IMG/VR virus record: IMGVR_UViG_3300025949_000012
Span: 1-39,768 of that record
DNA: 39,768 bases
DNA from: a virus
Reading direction: 5' to 3' (one strand)
In this document: positions 22,159 through 32,336 of the stretch, piece by piece
Numbering within the stretch: position 1 is the first letter of the stretch
Layout of the letters: each line of letters starts with the position of its first letter
The notes under the pieces: model-generated
What the model was told of the DNA's origin: nothing
What the model saw: the letters and a program-made list of their open reading frames with translations, nothing else
Databases searched by the model: none
Position numbers and translations under genes: made by a program

Positions 22159-23870
22159 TGATTACACGGCCTCAAACATTTAAACAAGAATTACTGAATA
22201 TAGTAGGATCGTCCACATTTGGTCGTTATCCAAAAATTTCTATTGAAAAAACATACAATATGTTTATGTCAGATAATTGGATGGTTCCTTATGCCGGTTA
22301 TCAAATTGCTATTTCATCGGAAGAATTAGGTTTCGGAAAAGAAGGCCGAGGGATACATACTAGTACCAAATTGAATAGGTTAATTGGCGTATGGGATAGT
22401 AATGTCTATCTCATTCAAATAAATTTTAATCAGCAACAACGAAAAGTAACATCTTATCAGGTCATTAAAATTGGTGAGCTTCAAACCACGACAGGGGTTG
22501 TTTATATTGCCGAAAATAATAAGCCTCAAATTTGTTTATCAGATGGGGTGGCAATTTATATTTATGATCCTAATCCACCGATGGGAGTTTCTAATTTTTC
22601 AGTAGCAACAATGGACGGCACTAATCCGATTAGTTTTATCCCCGGATTTATAGACTTTCATGATACCTATTTCTTATGTGCCGCTCGTGCTGATGGTTTT
22701 TATTCACCTTCTGCCAATAATACGTGGCGACTTTGTGAATCAAATAATGGCTTACAATGGCCAGATGATGCATCGCATATCGGTTTATTACAGACAAAAC
22801 CTGACAATACCCAGGCTGTCTTACGATTTCCAAGCAAGGGAAATATGATCATGGTTTTTGGTTCGACTGTTTCTGAGCCATGGTTTGATGTGGGTTATCA
22901 ATTATTTCCTTATCAGCGCAATACGTCATTCAATATAGATTATGGGTGCTTAAACCCTGCGACTATTGCGGCCTTGGATGAATTTGTCGTTTGGCTTGGG
23001 ATGAATGAAAAAGCAGGCCCCGTTGTATTTTATTCTGATGGCGGCATGCCACAACAAGTTACAACAGATGGTTTTGATTATGTATTGGCAAATCTTCAAA
23101 ATCCACAAGATTCACAAGGTTTTATTTATAGACAAGATGGTCACCTTTTTTACCATATCAATTTTTATTCTGATAATTTATCTTTTTTTATAGACTTTCT
23201 TAAGGATGGAACGAAAAAGATTTACCATGCCTGTGACGAAAATAATAATTATTTTATTGCATCAGAAGTGGCTTTTTTCAATAATCAATATTGGTTTGTT
23301 TCGAAAAACAACGGTAATTTATATGCATTTGACACTATATTCACGACTTACGATGGAAAAGAAATTCCGAGAATTAGAACTTGTCGAAATATTCGAAATA
23401 TTCAACAAGAATCTTTCATAGCTAATGATTGCGGATTTACTATTGAATCTGGAAATACTGATTATGTACAGCAATCCTATGGTGCAATTTATTTAAAAAC
23501 AGAGGATGGACAACAACTAATAACGCAAGGTAATCCAAATTTTTTCGTCACTGAAAATGGCGATCAATTAATTACAGAAGATGAAAACTTTCTAGTTTCA
23601 GAGCAAGTGAGCGAAGAAGATTATTATTTATTAATTGCAGAACAAGAGGATATTCATTATGACGTACCGCGTATTGATTTGTCGATATCTATTGATGGGG
23701 GCGAACACTTTAGTAGCTATGATGCTCAATATTTACCGGCGATTGGCCAGAGGAAAAACAAACTGGCATGGTGGCAGCTTGGCTGGGCAAATGACCTAGT
23801 ATGTCAATTTAGATTTATAGGTTTAGGACGATTCGTTGCAACCGATGGATATGTGAATACACGACAATGA
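22158..23870 (+). CDS. Packaged-DNA stabilisation protein, P22 gp10-like, 570 aa
   Basis: The protein follows the pattern of P22 gp10 (472 aa), the tail-hub protein that plugs the portal: SIEKTYNMFMSDNWMV near residue 30, repeated strand/loop segments, and a C-terminal WQLGWANDLVCQFRFIGLGRFVATDG. It is about 100 residues longer, and the extra part (about 445-500) contains repeated acidic LIT/LIA units. It overlaps the gp4-like and 105-aa genes. Confidence 0.8.
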   Translation: MITRPQTFKQELLNIVGSSTFGRYPKISIEKTYNMFMSDNWMVPYAGYQIAISSEELGFGKEGRGIHTSTKLNRLIGVWDSNVYLIQINFNQQQRKVTSYQVIKIGELQTTTGVVYIAENNKPQICLSDGVAIYIYDPNPPMGVSNFSVATMDGTNPISFIPGFIDFHDTYFLCAARADGFYSPSANNTWRLCESNNGLQWPDDASHIGLLQTKPDNTQAVLRFPSKGNMIMVFGSTVSEPWFDVGYQLFPYQRNTSFNIDYGCLNPATIAALDEFVVWLGMNEKAGPVVFYSDGGMPQQVTTDGFDYVLANLQNPQDSQGFIYRQDGHLFYHINFYSDNLSFFIDFLKDGTKKIYHACDENNNYFIASEVAFFNNQYWFVSKNNGNLYAFDTIFTTYDGKEIPRIRTCRNIRNIQQESFIANDCGFTIESGNTDYVQQSYGAIYLKTEDGQQLITQGNPNFFVTENGDQLITEDENFLVSEQVSEEDYYLLIAEQEDIHYDVPRIDLSISIDGGEHFSSYDAQYLPAIGQRKNKLAWWQLGWANDLVCQFRFIGLGRFVATDGYVNTRQ

Positions 23871-24184
23871 GCCAAAGTAGAAAACAACAAGCTGTTTTTC
23901 CGGATCTACCACGCGATAAAAGGATGGTAGATAAAAATGGGGATATAACTCCACATTGGGATTTATATTTTCAGCAATTGACAATGGCTTTACAAACCAA
24001 TTTCAAGCCGGAAGGTATTGTCACGCCTCCTCAATCTGCATCTAATATTACACAATTAGGCGGGACTAGCGGATCAATTGGAAATATACTGTATGATAGT
24101 ACGAATAACCAATTTAAAGGGATTATTTTGGTTTCTTTGGGCCCCCCCATTGTAACGGCTACAAAGACTTTCACTTTAACGTAA
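23867..24184 (+). CDS. Small virion-associated protein, 105 aa
   Basis: An ATGA overlap links it to the gp10-like gene. MVDKNGDITPHWDLYFQQL is a motif often seen in small proteins between tail and ejection genes. The C-terminal half is strand-rich and ends VTATKTFTLT. Role unknown; probably a tail or fibre-attachment component. Confidence 0.6.
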   Translation: MSQSRKQQAVFPDLPRDKRMVDKNGDITPHWDLYFQQLTMALQTNFKPEGIVTPPQSASNITQLGGTSGSIGNILYDSTNNQFKGIILVSLGPPIVTATKTFTLT

Positions 24185-24197
24185 AAGGAATTACGAC

Positions 24198-24845
24198 ATG
24201 AGTGCCAGTGGTTTCAATCCAGGTATGTTAAAAGCGAGTGCCGCGGGCGGTTTAGGTGCGGGAATCGGCGGATTATTTTCTGATTGGAAAAATCCAACAG
24301 ATGCTGCGTCCCCTTATTTTGATGAGATGGCGCCAGAACTCAATAGAAGCTTTTCTCCTTATATTGATGCGGGGAAAAGAGCATTGCCGACACTTGAAAG
24401 CCAATTTGGGAAAATAAGTAATAATCCGGGCGGTAGAGTGAATGAAATTGGAGCTGGCTATCATTCATCCCCCGGATTTCAATTCGCGCTCCAACAGGCT
24501 TTACAAGGCGCAGGTCATGCGGCGGCCGCTGGGGGTATGGCAGGATCACCGCAGCATGAATTTCAAAATATGCAAATTGCAACTGGGCTTGCGGATCAAG
24601 ACTATAATCAATGGTTACAGCATGCACTCGGAATGTATGGTATGGGTCTCCAAGGTGAACAAGGATTATACAATACAGGTGCCGAGTCAGGGATGCGATT
24701 AGGCGAAAATTTAGCGTCTATATTAGCGCAACGCGCGAAGCTTGCCTATGAAGGGCAAAATGCTGAAAACGCACATGAAGGCGGTTTATGGGGCTCTCTG
24801 GGCAGCGGAATAGGAACTGCCGCAGGAGCCTTGGCATTTTTATAA
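24198..24845 (+). CDS. DNA ejection protein, P22 gp7-like, 215 aa
   Basis: Glycine/alanine-rich ends (AGGLGAGIGGLFSDW and SLGSGIGTAAGALAF) flank a helical middle with many Gln, Met and Gly. This is the style of P22 gp7 and related injection proteins that leave the virion and line a channel in the envelope. It starts the three-gene ejection set after the tail genes. AAGGA lies about 9 bases before the ATG. Confidence 0.7.
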   Translation: MSASGFNPGMLKASAAGGLGAGIGGLFSDWKNPTDAASPYFDEMAPELNRSFSPYIDAGKRALPTLESQFGKISNNPGGRVNEIGAGYHSSPGFQFALQQALQGAGHAAAAGGMAGSPQHEFQNMQIATGLADQDYNQWLQHALGMYGMGLQGEQGLYNTGAESGMRLGENLASILAQRAKLAYEGQNAENAHEGGLWGSLGSGIGTAAGALAFL

Positions 24846-24856
24846 GGATATGAACG

Positions 24857-26155
24857 ATGCCTATACAATTTCCAGATTTCCAGCGCATTAGTTTTGATGA
24901 GGCCAACCCATGGTTAGCTGGGGCGGAGCGCGGCCAAAAATTGGCACAAAATAGCATTATGTTTCCCCAAGATTTACAGGCAAAAATGCTCGCAAATAAG
25001 ATTGCACAAGTGCAGGCCAATTATGCGGAGCCCATGGCAAAAGAAAGTTTAACATCCGCACAATTAAAAAATATTTGGGACCCTAAAATCTGGCAATCTG
25101 AAATTGGATTGCGGGGTGCTCAATCGGCATTAGCTGGAGCACAAACCGGCAAAACGAATAAAGAAACGCAATGGTATGATCGTGAAGCACAATCTCGTAT
25201 TGCATTACAAGGTGCTCAAAGCGCCGGGCTAAATGCCGAAGCTGGTATGAATCAGCTTAAACTTGATTATTTAAAAGGAATGATGAACCCAAATAATGGA
25301 GGAGGTGGTGGAGGGATGCCTTCTGATGGATCGCCATCTAATAGTATGTATGGCATTGATACGCCATCTCTTACACAAAGCGATATTGCCAATAAAATGT
25401 TATTGGGAATCGATACCTTTTCACCTCGCATGGAAAATGCAAAGAAACAGCAACAAGATCAATACTCACAATATCAAAAGACATTGGGTGAAACGATACA
25501 GCAAGCGAATGCAGCCCAAAAAGCTAAACAAGTTTTAGCCATTTTTAATAATGCGATGGATAAATCATTTTATAAGGGTTCACGTCTTGGAGAGATTCAT
25601 AGTTCTGGATTATTTTCGCCACCCGGCGATTTAAGTAATGAACAAATAGCAGACAATGCTATTTCAAACTTATTGCCGGGTGCCATTACCGAATTGCGCG
25701 AAGCGATGAAGTCAGGCCAATTTTCTGTTGCTGATTTGCAAGCTGCATCACGCATGAAAGTAAGTCGTAGCATGACAGATGATGCACGCAAAACACAAAC
25801 TCAATGGCTAAATGGAATTTATGATCGCTTCGACGAGAAAGCTAAATTTTATACAGCCATGGGAAATCCAAATACAGGCGCCCAAAAAACAAATGCCGAT
25901 ATGCTTTGGGAACAATATCAACGTGACTTCCCATTAATTTCATCTGACGGAAAAACTTATCAAGGTAGTAGCTTAGGAAATTGGCCGCTTTATACGACCC
26001 CGCGTGCTGTTGCATCCATTCAATCCACGGGAACTTATAAGCCAAACAAAGCTGAAAGGGAAACCTTTATGATGAAATTGCCGGATGGCAGTGTCGTGCC
26101 GATCAAAAAAGGAAAGGTTGAATCAGCATTTAGAAAAGGGGCTCGCCCATTATGA
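24857..26155 (+). CDS. DNA ejection protein (gp20-like), 432 aa
   Basis: A long helical protein with repeated alanine/glutamine heptads (ALAGAQTGKTNKETQ, LQGAQSAGLNAEAG), a glycine-rich hinge near residue 150 (NNGGGGGGMPSDGS) and a helical second half. No catalytic motif is visible. It resembles P22 gp20-like ejection proteins by size and position. Its stop overlaps the next start. It would be injected with the DNA. Confidence 0.65.
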   Translation: MPIQFPDFQRISFDEANPWLAGAERGQKLAQNSIMFPQDLQAKMLANKIAQVQANYAEPMAKESLTSAQLKNIWDPKIWQSEIGLRGAQSALAGAQTGKTNKETQWYDREAQSRIALQGAQSAGLNAEAGMNQLKLDYLKGMMNPNNGGGGGGMPSDGSPSNSMYGIDTPSLTQSDIANKMLLGIDTFSPRMENAKKQQQDQYSQYQKTLGETIQQANAAQKAKQVLAIFNNAMDKSFYKGSRLGEIHSSGLFSPPGDLSNEQIADNAISNLLPGAITELREAMKSGQFSVADLQAASRMKVSRSMTDDARKTQTQWLNGIYDRFDEKAKFYTAMGNPNTGAQKTNADMLWEQYQRDFPLISSDGKTYQGSSLGNWPLYTTPRAVASIQSTGTYKPNKAERETFMMKLPDGSVVPIKKGKVESAFRKGARPL

Positions 26156-27699
26156 TGCAACGACATGGAGATTTTAATGACGATATCGAATGGGGCGTTT
26201 ATAAAAAACAACAAACTATTCCCGCCTCCGTTCAAAATGCAGAAGAGCCAGAAGATGAATCTCGCATGGACGTTCCATTAGGAAAAGGATCATCAGAGGA
26301 AGGCGAAACTGTCGATACTTTTTTGGGACGCATGCCATCGCATGATCCCTCTTTTAAAATTGGAACGCCTGAAAATAAGGAACTTTTGGGCGAAGCAATT
26401 GGTGCGGCAGCAATGGCTTTACCTGTCACGCGCGGGATCAGTAAAGTAGGCAAAGCTGCAAAGCCATTAATTAAAAAGGGTATTGATTATCTTCATCCTG
26501 AGCGCGCAGCCGAAAATTTTAGATCAATGATGGGATCTGGCACATCTAAAGAAAATATTGCAGAAATGTCGAAGCGTGCTCAATTTGCAAGCAAATCGGC
26601 TAAAGAAGAGGCTTTAATTCCGAAGGATGAGCTCTATGCGCAAGAAGGCAAATCAAATGTCTATAATGTAGGCCAGCATAATTTACCGGAAGGTAATATT
26701 GGGAAATTCGCTGAAACCATTGCGCCTGGCGAAAATTTTGGTACGTCAGAAGCCAATGCGTTATCTAAAGCGCTCTCTAAATATAGAAAAACAGGGAATA
26801 TTGATCATTTCAATGAAACGGCAGAAGATATATTTAAAATTCCCGAATTAGGCGAAAAGGCCGCAAAAAAAGTTGAAGATATGCTGTCATTACCTGTTAA
26901 AAGGGATAGTGCTTATTTTGCTGATTCAGACGTTACGATGCCATATAGCAAGAAAGGCAAAATAATGACCTTGCATAATGAATATCAATCTCAACCAACT
27001 CTGAATAATTACCAAGATTTAAGATCAGCTATAACAACTCAAATGCGAAAATTGAAAAGTCGCGCTAAAACAGATGAATTGGCGTCAGAAAAATATGATC
27101 AGATGAAAATGAATTTATCTAATTTAGATAAGGATGCAAGTCAATTTATTGAAACTTTGCCAGAAAATATGCGTAATTTGGATAGTACTTTTAGACAAAA
27201 ATATGCACGCTATGCTGAAACATATGCAAAAGGCGAAAAGGAAACAGGTGCATCTTTAACGCTTCGTCGATTAGCGGAAGGGCGGCATGATCTTGTCACG
27301 GACAATCAAATTGTCAGGTTATTTTCTAATCCAACAAAAGCCGATCAAAAGGCCATTCTTGATATGGGTGAAGGGGCTGCACGTAATGCTATTTATTCAG
27401 CATTACAACGTGTACCTGTCGGAGATGCGGAAGGGATGGCTAAGACAATTATTGATCTTAAGCGCACCAAAGGATTTGATAAAATCATCACGCCTCATAT
27501 GGAAGAGTGGGCTGCAAATATGCTTACTCAAGTCAGACGATCCGGAATGATTAAAAAATCATTAGGATCAGCGGGCGGTATGGCATTAGGTGGCGCATTA
27601 GGAGGGCCTGTAGGCGCCGCAGTAGGTGCCGCATTACCATGGGGAAAAGAATTTGGATCTGCTTGGAGTAAAATTTTAGCGTCAAAGTTAAAAAAATGA
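26152..27699 (+). CDS. DNA ejection protein (gp16-like), 515 aa
   Basis: The protein is long and helical with charged segments and ends in a glycine/alanine membrane-like helix (GGMALGGALGGPVGAAVGAALPW) followed by a short charged tail. This fits the last of the three P22-type ejection proteins. No lysozyme or transglycosylase motif is seen. The ATG overlaps the previous stop by 4 bases. A second ATG at 26155 is an equal start. Confidence 0.65.
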   Translation: MMQRHGDFNDDIEWGVYKKQQTIPASVQNAEEPEDESRMDVPLGKGSSEEGETVDTFLGRMPSHDPSFKIGTPENKELLGEAIGAAAMALPVTRGISKVGKAAKPLIKKGIDYLHPERAAENFRSMMGSGTSKENIAEMSKRAQFASKSAKEEALIPKDELYAQEGKSNVYNVGQHNLPEGNIGKFAETIAPGENFGTSEANALSKALSKYRKTGNIDHFNETAEDIFKIPELGEKAAKKVEDMLSLPVKRDSAYFADSDVTMPYSKKGKIMTLHNEYQSQPTLNNYQDLRSAITTQMRKLKSRAKTDELASEKYDQMKMNLSNLDKDASQFIETLPENMRNLDSTFRQKYARYAETYAKGEKETGASLTLRRLAEGRHDLVTDNQIVRLFSNPTKADQKAILDMGEGAARNAIYSALQRVPVGDAEGMAKTIIDLKRTKGFDKIITPHMEEWAANMLTQVRRSGMIKKSLGSAGGMALGGALGGPVGAAVGAALPWGKEFGSAWSKILASKLKK

Positions 27700-27751
27700 C
27701 CTATAATAAGTGACGTGTTTTAAACGGATTTAAAGCACTGGAGTCAATGGA

Positions 27752-29605
27752 ATGGCTATTAACCCGAGTTTATTAGTCGCTGCACCTATGTTGCAGGACT
27801 ACCTTGTCGATAAAGATTCTGGCAAACCATTAACGAATGGTATTGTAACGCTTTATATTGATACGTCGCGTACCTTTTTAAAAAATTGGTATTATCAAAC
27901 CGGACAACCGGGTGCCTATTCATATATACAATTAGATAATCCATTAAGATTAAGCATATCTGGGACGATTCAAGATCCACAGGGCAATGATGTCATACCA
28001 TTTTATTATCCTTATGATGAAGATAATGAAAATACGTCTCAAGCTTACTACATTACAGTCTATAGCGCTGATGAAAATGGTGAAGCATCTGAATTGCAGT
28101 TTACGCGAGAAAATTTCCCGTTTATGCCATCTAATGTATCGCCCACATTAGAAAATCCATGCTGGCGAAATTATATTTTAAATAATGTTTATTGGCGAAA
28201 TGTTGGATCTCAGGATTTGACGAATGTGACAGAAATGGTCATTGCACCTAGTCAACATGAAGCATATACCAATGGCGACATTCGTTTCGTCAAAGATGTA
28301 ATAGGCGCAGATGATATGTTGTCTTTTCCTACAATGACAACTACTCTTGCTCCGAACGACATTACGCCAGAAATTTGTTTAAACATGCAATGCGCTGAAC
28401 CAATGGATGGTGAAACATTAAAAGCCATTCAATATCCTATTTCGCTGCATGTTAAGACACTCAATAGCATTGAAGGCACAATAAAAATTAGCGCGCAGAA
28501 TACGGCAGGAAATCCAAATAACTATATTGACTTATATTTTTATCAATTTCTCGGGACGGGAGCAATTTCACAGCCAGAACCTATTTTAATTAAAAGGTTG
28601 GTTCTCAATAATGATTTTCAAACCTTTTTTGTTCCATTTATTACTCCAAGTTCCGATGGATTGACATTAGGAAGCGGCGGAGATGATGCTTTATTTTTAT
28701 TGGTTCAATATCCGTTATCGGTTGCTTATGACATAAGCCACACAAAGCCTCAAATTTATTTTAGCACTGATGTGCCGGACAATGATTTTGATACATATGA
28801 CCAAATCTTATCAATTATTAATTCTCCACGAACGGGTGATCATCGAACCAGTTTGAATTCATTTTTACCCGGCTTTGTCGGAGCTAATGATGGATCAATA
28901 GGATCATCATCATCAAGTGCGACTAATAGGGCAAATATTGATACTTGGCCACTTTATAATTTATTGTGGAATAGCATATTAAATGCATGGTGTCCTGTGT
29001 CAGGGGGGCGCGGAGTCAGCGCTATTGCCGATTTTTCTGCAAATAAAACTTTAACGTTAACGCGAAATTTGGGACGAGTTATTACAGGGTTAAATCCTAT
29101 TTTCGGGAATGGGGTAACCTTCACCGCAAACACTGGCACGGATATTTTGACATTATCAAGTTCAAGGCCTTTAAGTATTGGAACGCCAGTACAAGTTTCA
29201 AATTCAGGCGGAGGTTTACCTAATCCTTTAGCGGCTAATACAGTTTATTTTATAAGCTCTAATTCATTAACCGGTACCACTGTAAAGCTTTCCACGACTA
29301 TCGAGAATGCTTATGCGGGAACGGATATTAATATTACAACCGCAGGAAGTGGCACAAATACTTTATATCCGGCATTGGGCGCTTATTTGGGTGAAACTAA
29401 TCACACATTGACGACACCAGAGATTCCAGGCCATACGCATACGTTACCCGGATTTACAGGGTTATCCGACAATGCAGGTGGCACTCCTGGGTCAACTGAT
29501 ATTGGTACAACCGTTGGTGCGACAGTTACAGGATCAACAGGAGGCGGTGGTGCTCACAATACTATGCAGCCATCAGCTTATGCGAATGTGTTCATTAAGC
29601 TTTAA
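27752..29605 (+). CDS. Tail fibre protein with collar-like tip, 617 aa
   Basis: The first 130 residues (LVDKDSGKPLTNGIVTLYID) form an attachment-like domain. The middle is a strand-rich shaft. The last about 70 residues (GETNHTLTTPEIPGHTH ... GGGGAHNTMQPSAY) match the phage tail-collar tip with its paired histidines and conserved final Gln-Pro. It probably contacts the host surface. GGAG lies 8 bases before the ATG. The intergenic stretch before it has a TATAAT box at 27702-27707 but no good -35. Confidence 0.8.
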   Translation: MAINPSLLVAAPMLQDYLVDKDSGKPLTNGIVTLYIDTSRTFLKNWYYQTGQPGAYSYIQLDNPLRLSISGTIQDPQGNDVIPFYYPYDEDNENTSQAYYITVYSADENGEASELQFTRENFPFMPSNVSPTLENPCWRNYILNNVYWRNVGSQDLTNVTEMVIAPSQHEAYTNGDIRFVKDVIGADDMLSFPTMTTTLAPNDITPEICLNMQCAEPMDGETLKAIQYPISLHVKTLNSIEGTIKISAQNTAGNPNNYIDLYFYQFLGTGAISQPEPILIKRLVLNNDFQTFFVPFITPSSDGLTLGSGGDDALFLLVQYPLSVAYDISHTKPQIYFSTDVPDNDFDTYDQILSIINSPRTGDHRTSLNSFLPGFVGANDGSIGSSSSSATNRANIDTWPLYNLLWNSILNAWCPVSGGRGVSAIADFSANKTLTLTRNLGRVITGLNPIFGNGVTFTANTGTDILTLSSSRPLSIGTPVQVSNSGGGLPNPLAANTVYFISSNSLTGTTVKLSTTIENAYAGTDINITTAGSGTNTLYPALGAYLGETNHTLTTPEIPGHTHTLPGFTGLSDNAGGTPGSTDIGTTVGATVTGSTGGGGAHNTMQPSAYANVFIKL

Positions 29606-29622
29606 TTAAAAGGATGTAATTT

Positions 29623-29976
29623 ATGCAAAAATTAAATTTATTACGAGATATACAAGGCGTTCCAACACAAGCCAATCATTTAAGACCTTTTGCGCCCGTC
29701 AGAGAATCAGTAACGTTGTCGGCAAGTACAGCGGCATCTTTTACGGTTCCGGCTAGTCATCAAAATTGGGCGTTATTTATATCGTGTTCTCCGACCGTCT
29801 CTGTATGGGTATCGATTAATTCTACGGCTGCGGTTCCGGCTGGTGCTACTTTTGCGGCAACAACGTCGGTAAAAAATCCACCGGGATTATTAGTTCAGGC
29901 AGGCGATGTCATTAGTGTCATTTCTGCAACAGCAAGCACGGATGTTGGTTTAGAACTTTATCCACTCAGTACATAA
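29623..29976 (+). CDS. Fibre-associated beta-sandwich-like protein, 117 aa
   Basis: A small strand-rich protein with many Ser, Thr and Ala, with no Cys motif beyond one residue. It lies between the collar-tip fibre and the next fibre gene. Its composition suggests an adaptor or chaperone-like virion part. AAAAGGATG precedes the ATG. Confidence 0.55.
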   Translation: MQKLNLLRDIQGVPTQANHLRPFAPVRESVTLSASTAASFTVPASHQNWALFISCSPTVSVWVSINSTAAVPAGATFAATTSVKNPPGLLVQAGDVISVISATASTDVGLELYPLST

Positions 29977-29987
29977 GGATATGTATT

Positions 29988-30836
29988 ATGGCTAATGAAA
30001 AATTTACGCAATTACCTAATGTTGCAAATTCTACACTATTAGACATTATTGCGGCAGTGCAATCAGGGGTTTCTGTCCAGCAAACATTAGGGCAGGTTTT
30101 TAGTTTAATGCTAAGTAATATAATTTTGCATTATGCAGGTAATCCAAACTCTAATGTCGCAGGCACAGAATATCAATATTGTTGGGATACCTCAGACAAT
30201 ATTCTTTATATTTGTACGACAACGGGAAACACAAGCACTGCCGTTTGGACTAAGGTAGCCCAAGCTGCAACACAAGTTATACCACCTTCTTTAGGGGGTA
30301 CAGGGGTGGCTGATCCAACAGCCCATACACTTCCTATTGCCGAAGGAAGCTCGAATTATAATTTTTTAGGGCCGCTTACCAATGGCCAATTATTAATTGG
30401 TTCAACAGGTGGTGATCCCGTTGCTGCTGCATTAACTCCTGGTACAAATATCACTATTACTAATACTCCGGGCGGTATTCAAATTGCTGCATCAGGAGCC
30501 GGTGGTTTTACTTGGAACCATGTCACCGGAACTTCCCAGGCAATGTCATCAAACAATGGTTATATTACTGACAATGCATCATTAATCACTTTAACACTTC
30601 CGACGACTTCATCTATCGGAGATGAAATAGAAATCATTGGAAATGGTGCGGGTGGTTGGTTGATAGCACAAAACTCAGGACAACAAATAAAATTTGGGAA
30701 TGCATCGACAACAAGTGGTGTTTCAGGAAGTTTAGCATCAACAAATCAATATGATTCTGTTTATTTGGTTTGTACAGTTGCGAATACCCAATGGACGATT
30801 GGATCAGCGCCTCAAGGAATATTGACCATAGTTTAA
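29988..30836 (+). CDS. Tail fibre protein, 282 aa
   Basis: The middle carries the widely shared fibre signature PPSLGGTGVADPTAHTLPI, NGQLLIGSTGGDPVAAAL and GTNITITNTPGGIQI, seen in many phage fibres. The C-terminus is strand-rich (LVCTVANTQWTIGSAPQG). AAGGA precedes the ATG. Likely a trimeric fibre that binds cell-surface sugars or proteins, by family. Confidence 0.75.
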   Translation: MANEKFTQLPNVANSTLLDIIAAVQSGVSVQQTLGQVFSLMLSNIILHYAGNPNSNVAGTEYQYCWDTSDNILYICTTTGNTSTAVWTKVAQAATQVIPPSLGGTGVADPTAHTLPIAEGSSNYNFLGPLTNGQLLIGSTGGDPVAAALTPGTNITITNTPGGIQIAASGAGGFTWNHVTGTSQAMSSNNGYITDNASLITLTLPTTSSIGDEIEIIGNGAGGWLIAQNSGQQIKFGNASTTSGVSGSLASTNQYDSVYLVCTVANTQWTIGSAPQGILTIV

Positions 30837-30853
30837 TAAAAGGAATTAATTAT

Positions 30854-31579
30854 ATGAGCATTCTTTCATTTAATATTCAATCCACCGGATTAGTCGGTGA
30901 AACAGTTAATCCCAGACGTGGAACAATAGTAAGTACGGCTGATTTATCTACCATTACTGCTAATGGTTACTTGAATGGTCAAAATTTATTGGGATATCCC
31001 ATTTTACCCACGGATATTTTTGATGTTATATATAATTTTGACGAAGTGACTCAAGCCGGGGATTTTGGAATTTTCAAGGTTTCATATAATATTGATACTG
31101 GTTATAGTTTGGTTTATCAATATCCCGGAAATAGTAATGTCTTATTACCTGTAGTTGATGGAAATATCGCAATATTTAACGGCACATCAGGTCAGATCAA
31201 AGATAGCGGAGAAAGTCCCGCTAATATTATATTTAATAATGAAACAAATACGATGACATCGGGAAATTGTCTTTATCTCGATAAAGGAACATTAACTCTT
31301 GCAGCCGGTGCACAAGGAACTTTAAATACACAAGCAGGTATTATTACCGTAACTGGCCTTAACATAATGGCGGGAGAAAATGTTAGCATCGGAATGAGTA
31401 ATAATAAGTTATTATCCAATTCAGTTTTTTTAGTGAACTATATTGATAGTGGAGGACTCGAGTCTTTAATGGAGTTTATTCCTGTCATAGATCGAGACGG
31501 TCATGTATTTATCGGAATATATAATCCAAACGATTTTACGATAACCGGCAGTCTGGCAATTCATTTTGCTATCTTTTAA
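30854..31579 (+). CDS. Fibre paralogue 1 of 3, 241 aa
   Basis: It starts at the ATG at 30854 with AAAAGGA about 9 bases before. It begins LSFNIQSTGLVGE and includes DLSTITANGYLNGQN, ILPTDIFDVIYNFDE, GDFGIFKVSYN and FNGTSGQIKDSG, and ends IHFAIF. All these segments recur in the next two genes, so the three arose by tandem duplication. A strand-rich protein next to fibre genes, probably a receptor-binding or fibre component. Confidence 0.75.
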   Translation: MSILSFNIQSTGLVGETVNPRRGTIVSTADLSTITANGYLNGQNLLGYPILPTDIFDVIYNFDEVTQAGDFGIFKVSYNIDTGYSLVYQYPGNSNVLLPVVDGNIAIFNGTSGQIKDSGESPANIIFNNETNTMTSGNCLYLDKGTLTLAAGAQGTLNTQAGIITVTGLNIMAGENVSIGMSNNKLLSNSVFLVNYIDSGGLESLMEFIPVIDRDGHVFIGIYNPNDFTITGSLAIHFAIF

Positions 31580-31591
31580 AGGAATAAAGTC

Positions 31592-32308
31592 ATGAGTATA
31601 TTATCATTTAATATTCAATCCACCGGATTAGTCGGTGACTTGATAAATCCTCGTTATGGTAGCATAGTTACAACAAATGATTTATCCACTATCACTGCAG
31701 TCGGTTATCTTAATGGTCAAAACGCATCGGGAAATTTTATTTTGCCTACCGATATTTTCTACGTTATATATAATTTTGACGAAGAAAATAAAAGTGGTGA
31801 TTTTGGAATATTTAATGTTATTTATAATTCAAAGACAGGCTTCACATTGTCGCTTCAACAAGATGCTGTTATTTTTCCTATTAGTGATGGGGATGTTGTT
31901 GTTTTTAACGGAACGTCCGGTCAAATTAAGGATGGTGGTAAAAGTCTTTCGAATGTTATTTTAAATAGTGCAACAAGCACTATGGAATCAGGAGAATGTT
32001 TATATTTAGGGAAGGGTACAGTTACAATTCCTACCTTATCATCGGGAACACTTGATACACAAGCAGGCGTTATTACTGTAACTGACTATACCGTTCCTGC
32101 TGGTGGAGGACTGGCTGTTACTTTAAATAATGATAAAATTTTATCTGATTCGGTTTTTCTGATTACCTTTGTTGATAGCGGAGATATTGAAGCATTTGTA
32201 AATATTTATACGGTATTAAGCACTGGACAGGCAATTATGGAAATTATCAATACAAATGATTTTTCTATTGATAATGCAACTCTTTCAATCCACTTTGCTA
32301 TCTTTTAA
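31592..32308 (+). CDS. Fibre paralogue 2 of 3, 238 aa
   Basis: This is the copy most like paralogue 1. A 35-base block at 31604-31638 is identical to 30866-30900, and most protein segments match with few changes. The C-terminus is again IHFAIF. The gap from paralogue 1 is 12 bases with an AAAGGAATAAAG ribosome site. The order of changes suggests a recent duplication of copy 1 or 2 and an older one for copy 3. Confidence 0.75.
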   Translation: MSILSFNIQSTGLVGDLINPRYGSIVTTNDLSTITAVGYLNGQNASGNFILPTDIFYVIYNFDEENKSGDFGIFNVIYNSKTGFTLSLQQDAVIFPISDGDVVVFNGTSGQIKDGGKSLSNVILNSATSTMESGECLYLGKGTVTIPTLSSGTLDTQAGVITVTDYTVPAGGGLAVTLNNDKILSDSVFLITFVDSGDIEAFVNIYTVLSTGQAIMEIINTNDFSIDNATLSIHFAIF

Positions 32309-32336
32309 ATGGAATTAATTATTAAGGAGACAAGGA

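Noticed and set aside
24340-24627. 95-aa leftward frame inside the ejection-protein gene
   Set aside because: It is antisense to a well-supported gene, has no ribosome site, and reads as a shadow of the real frame.
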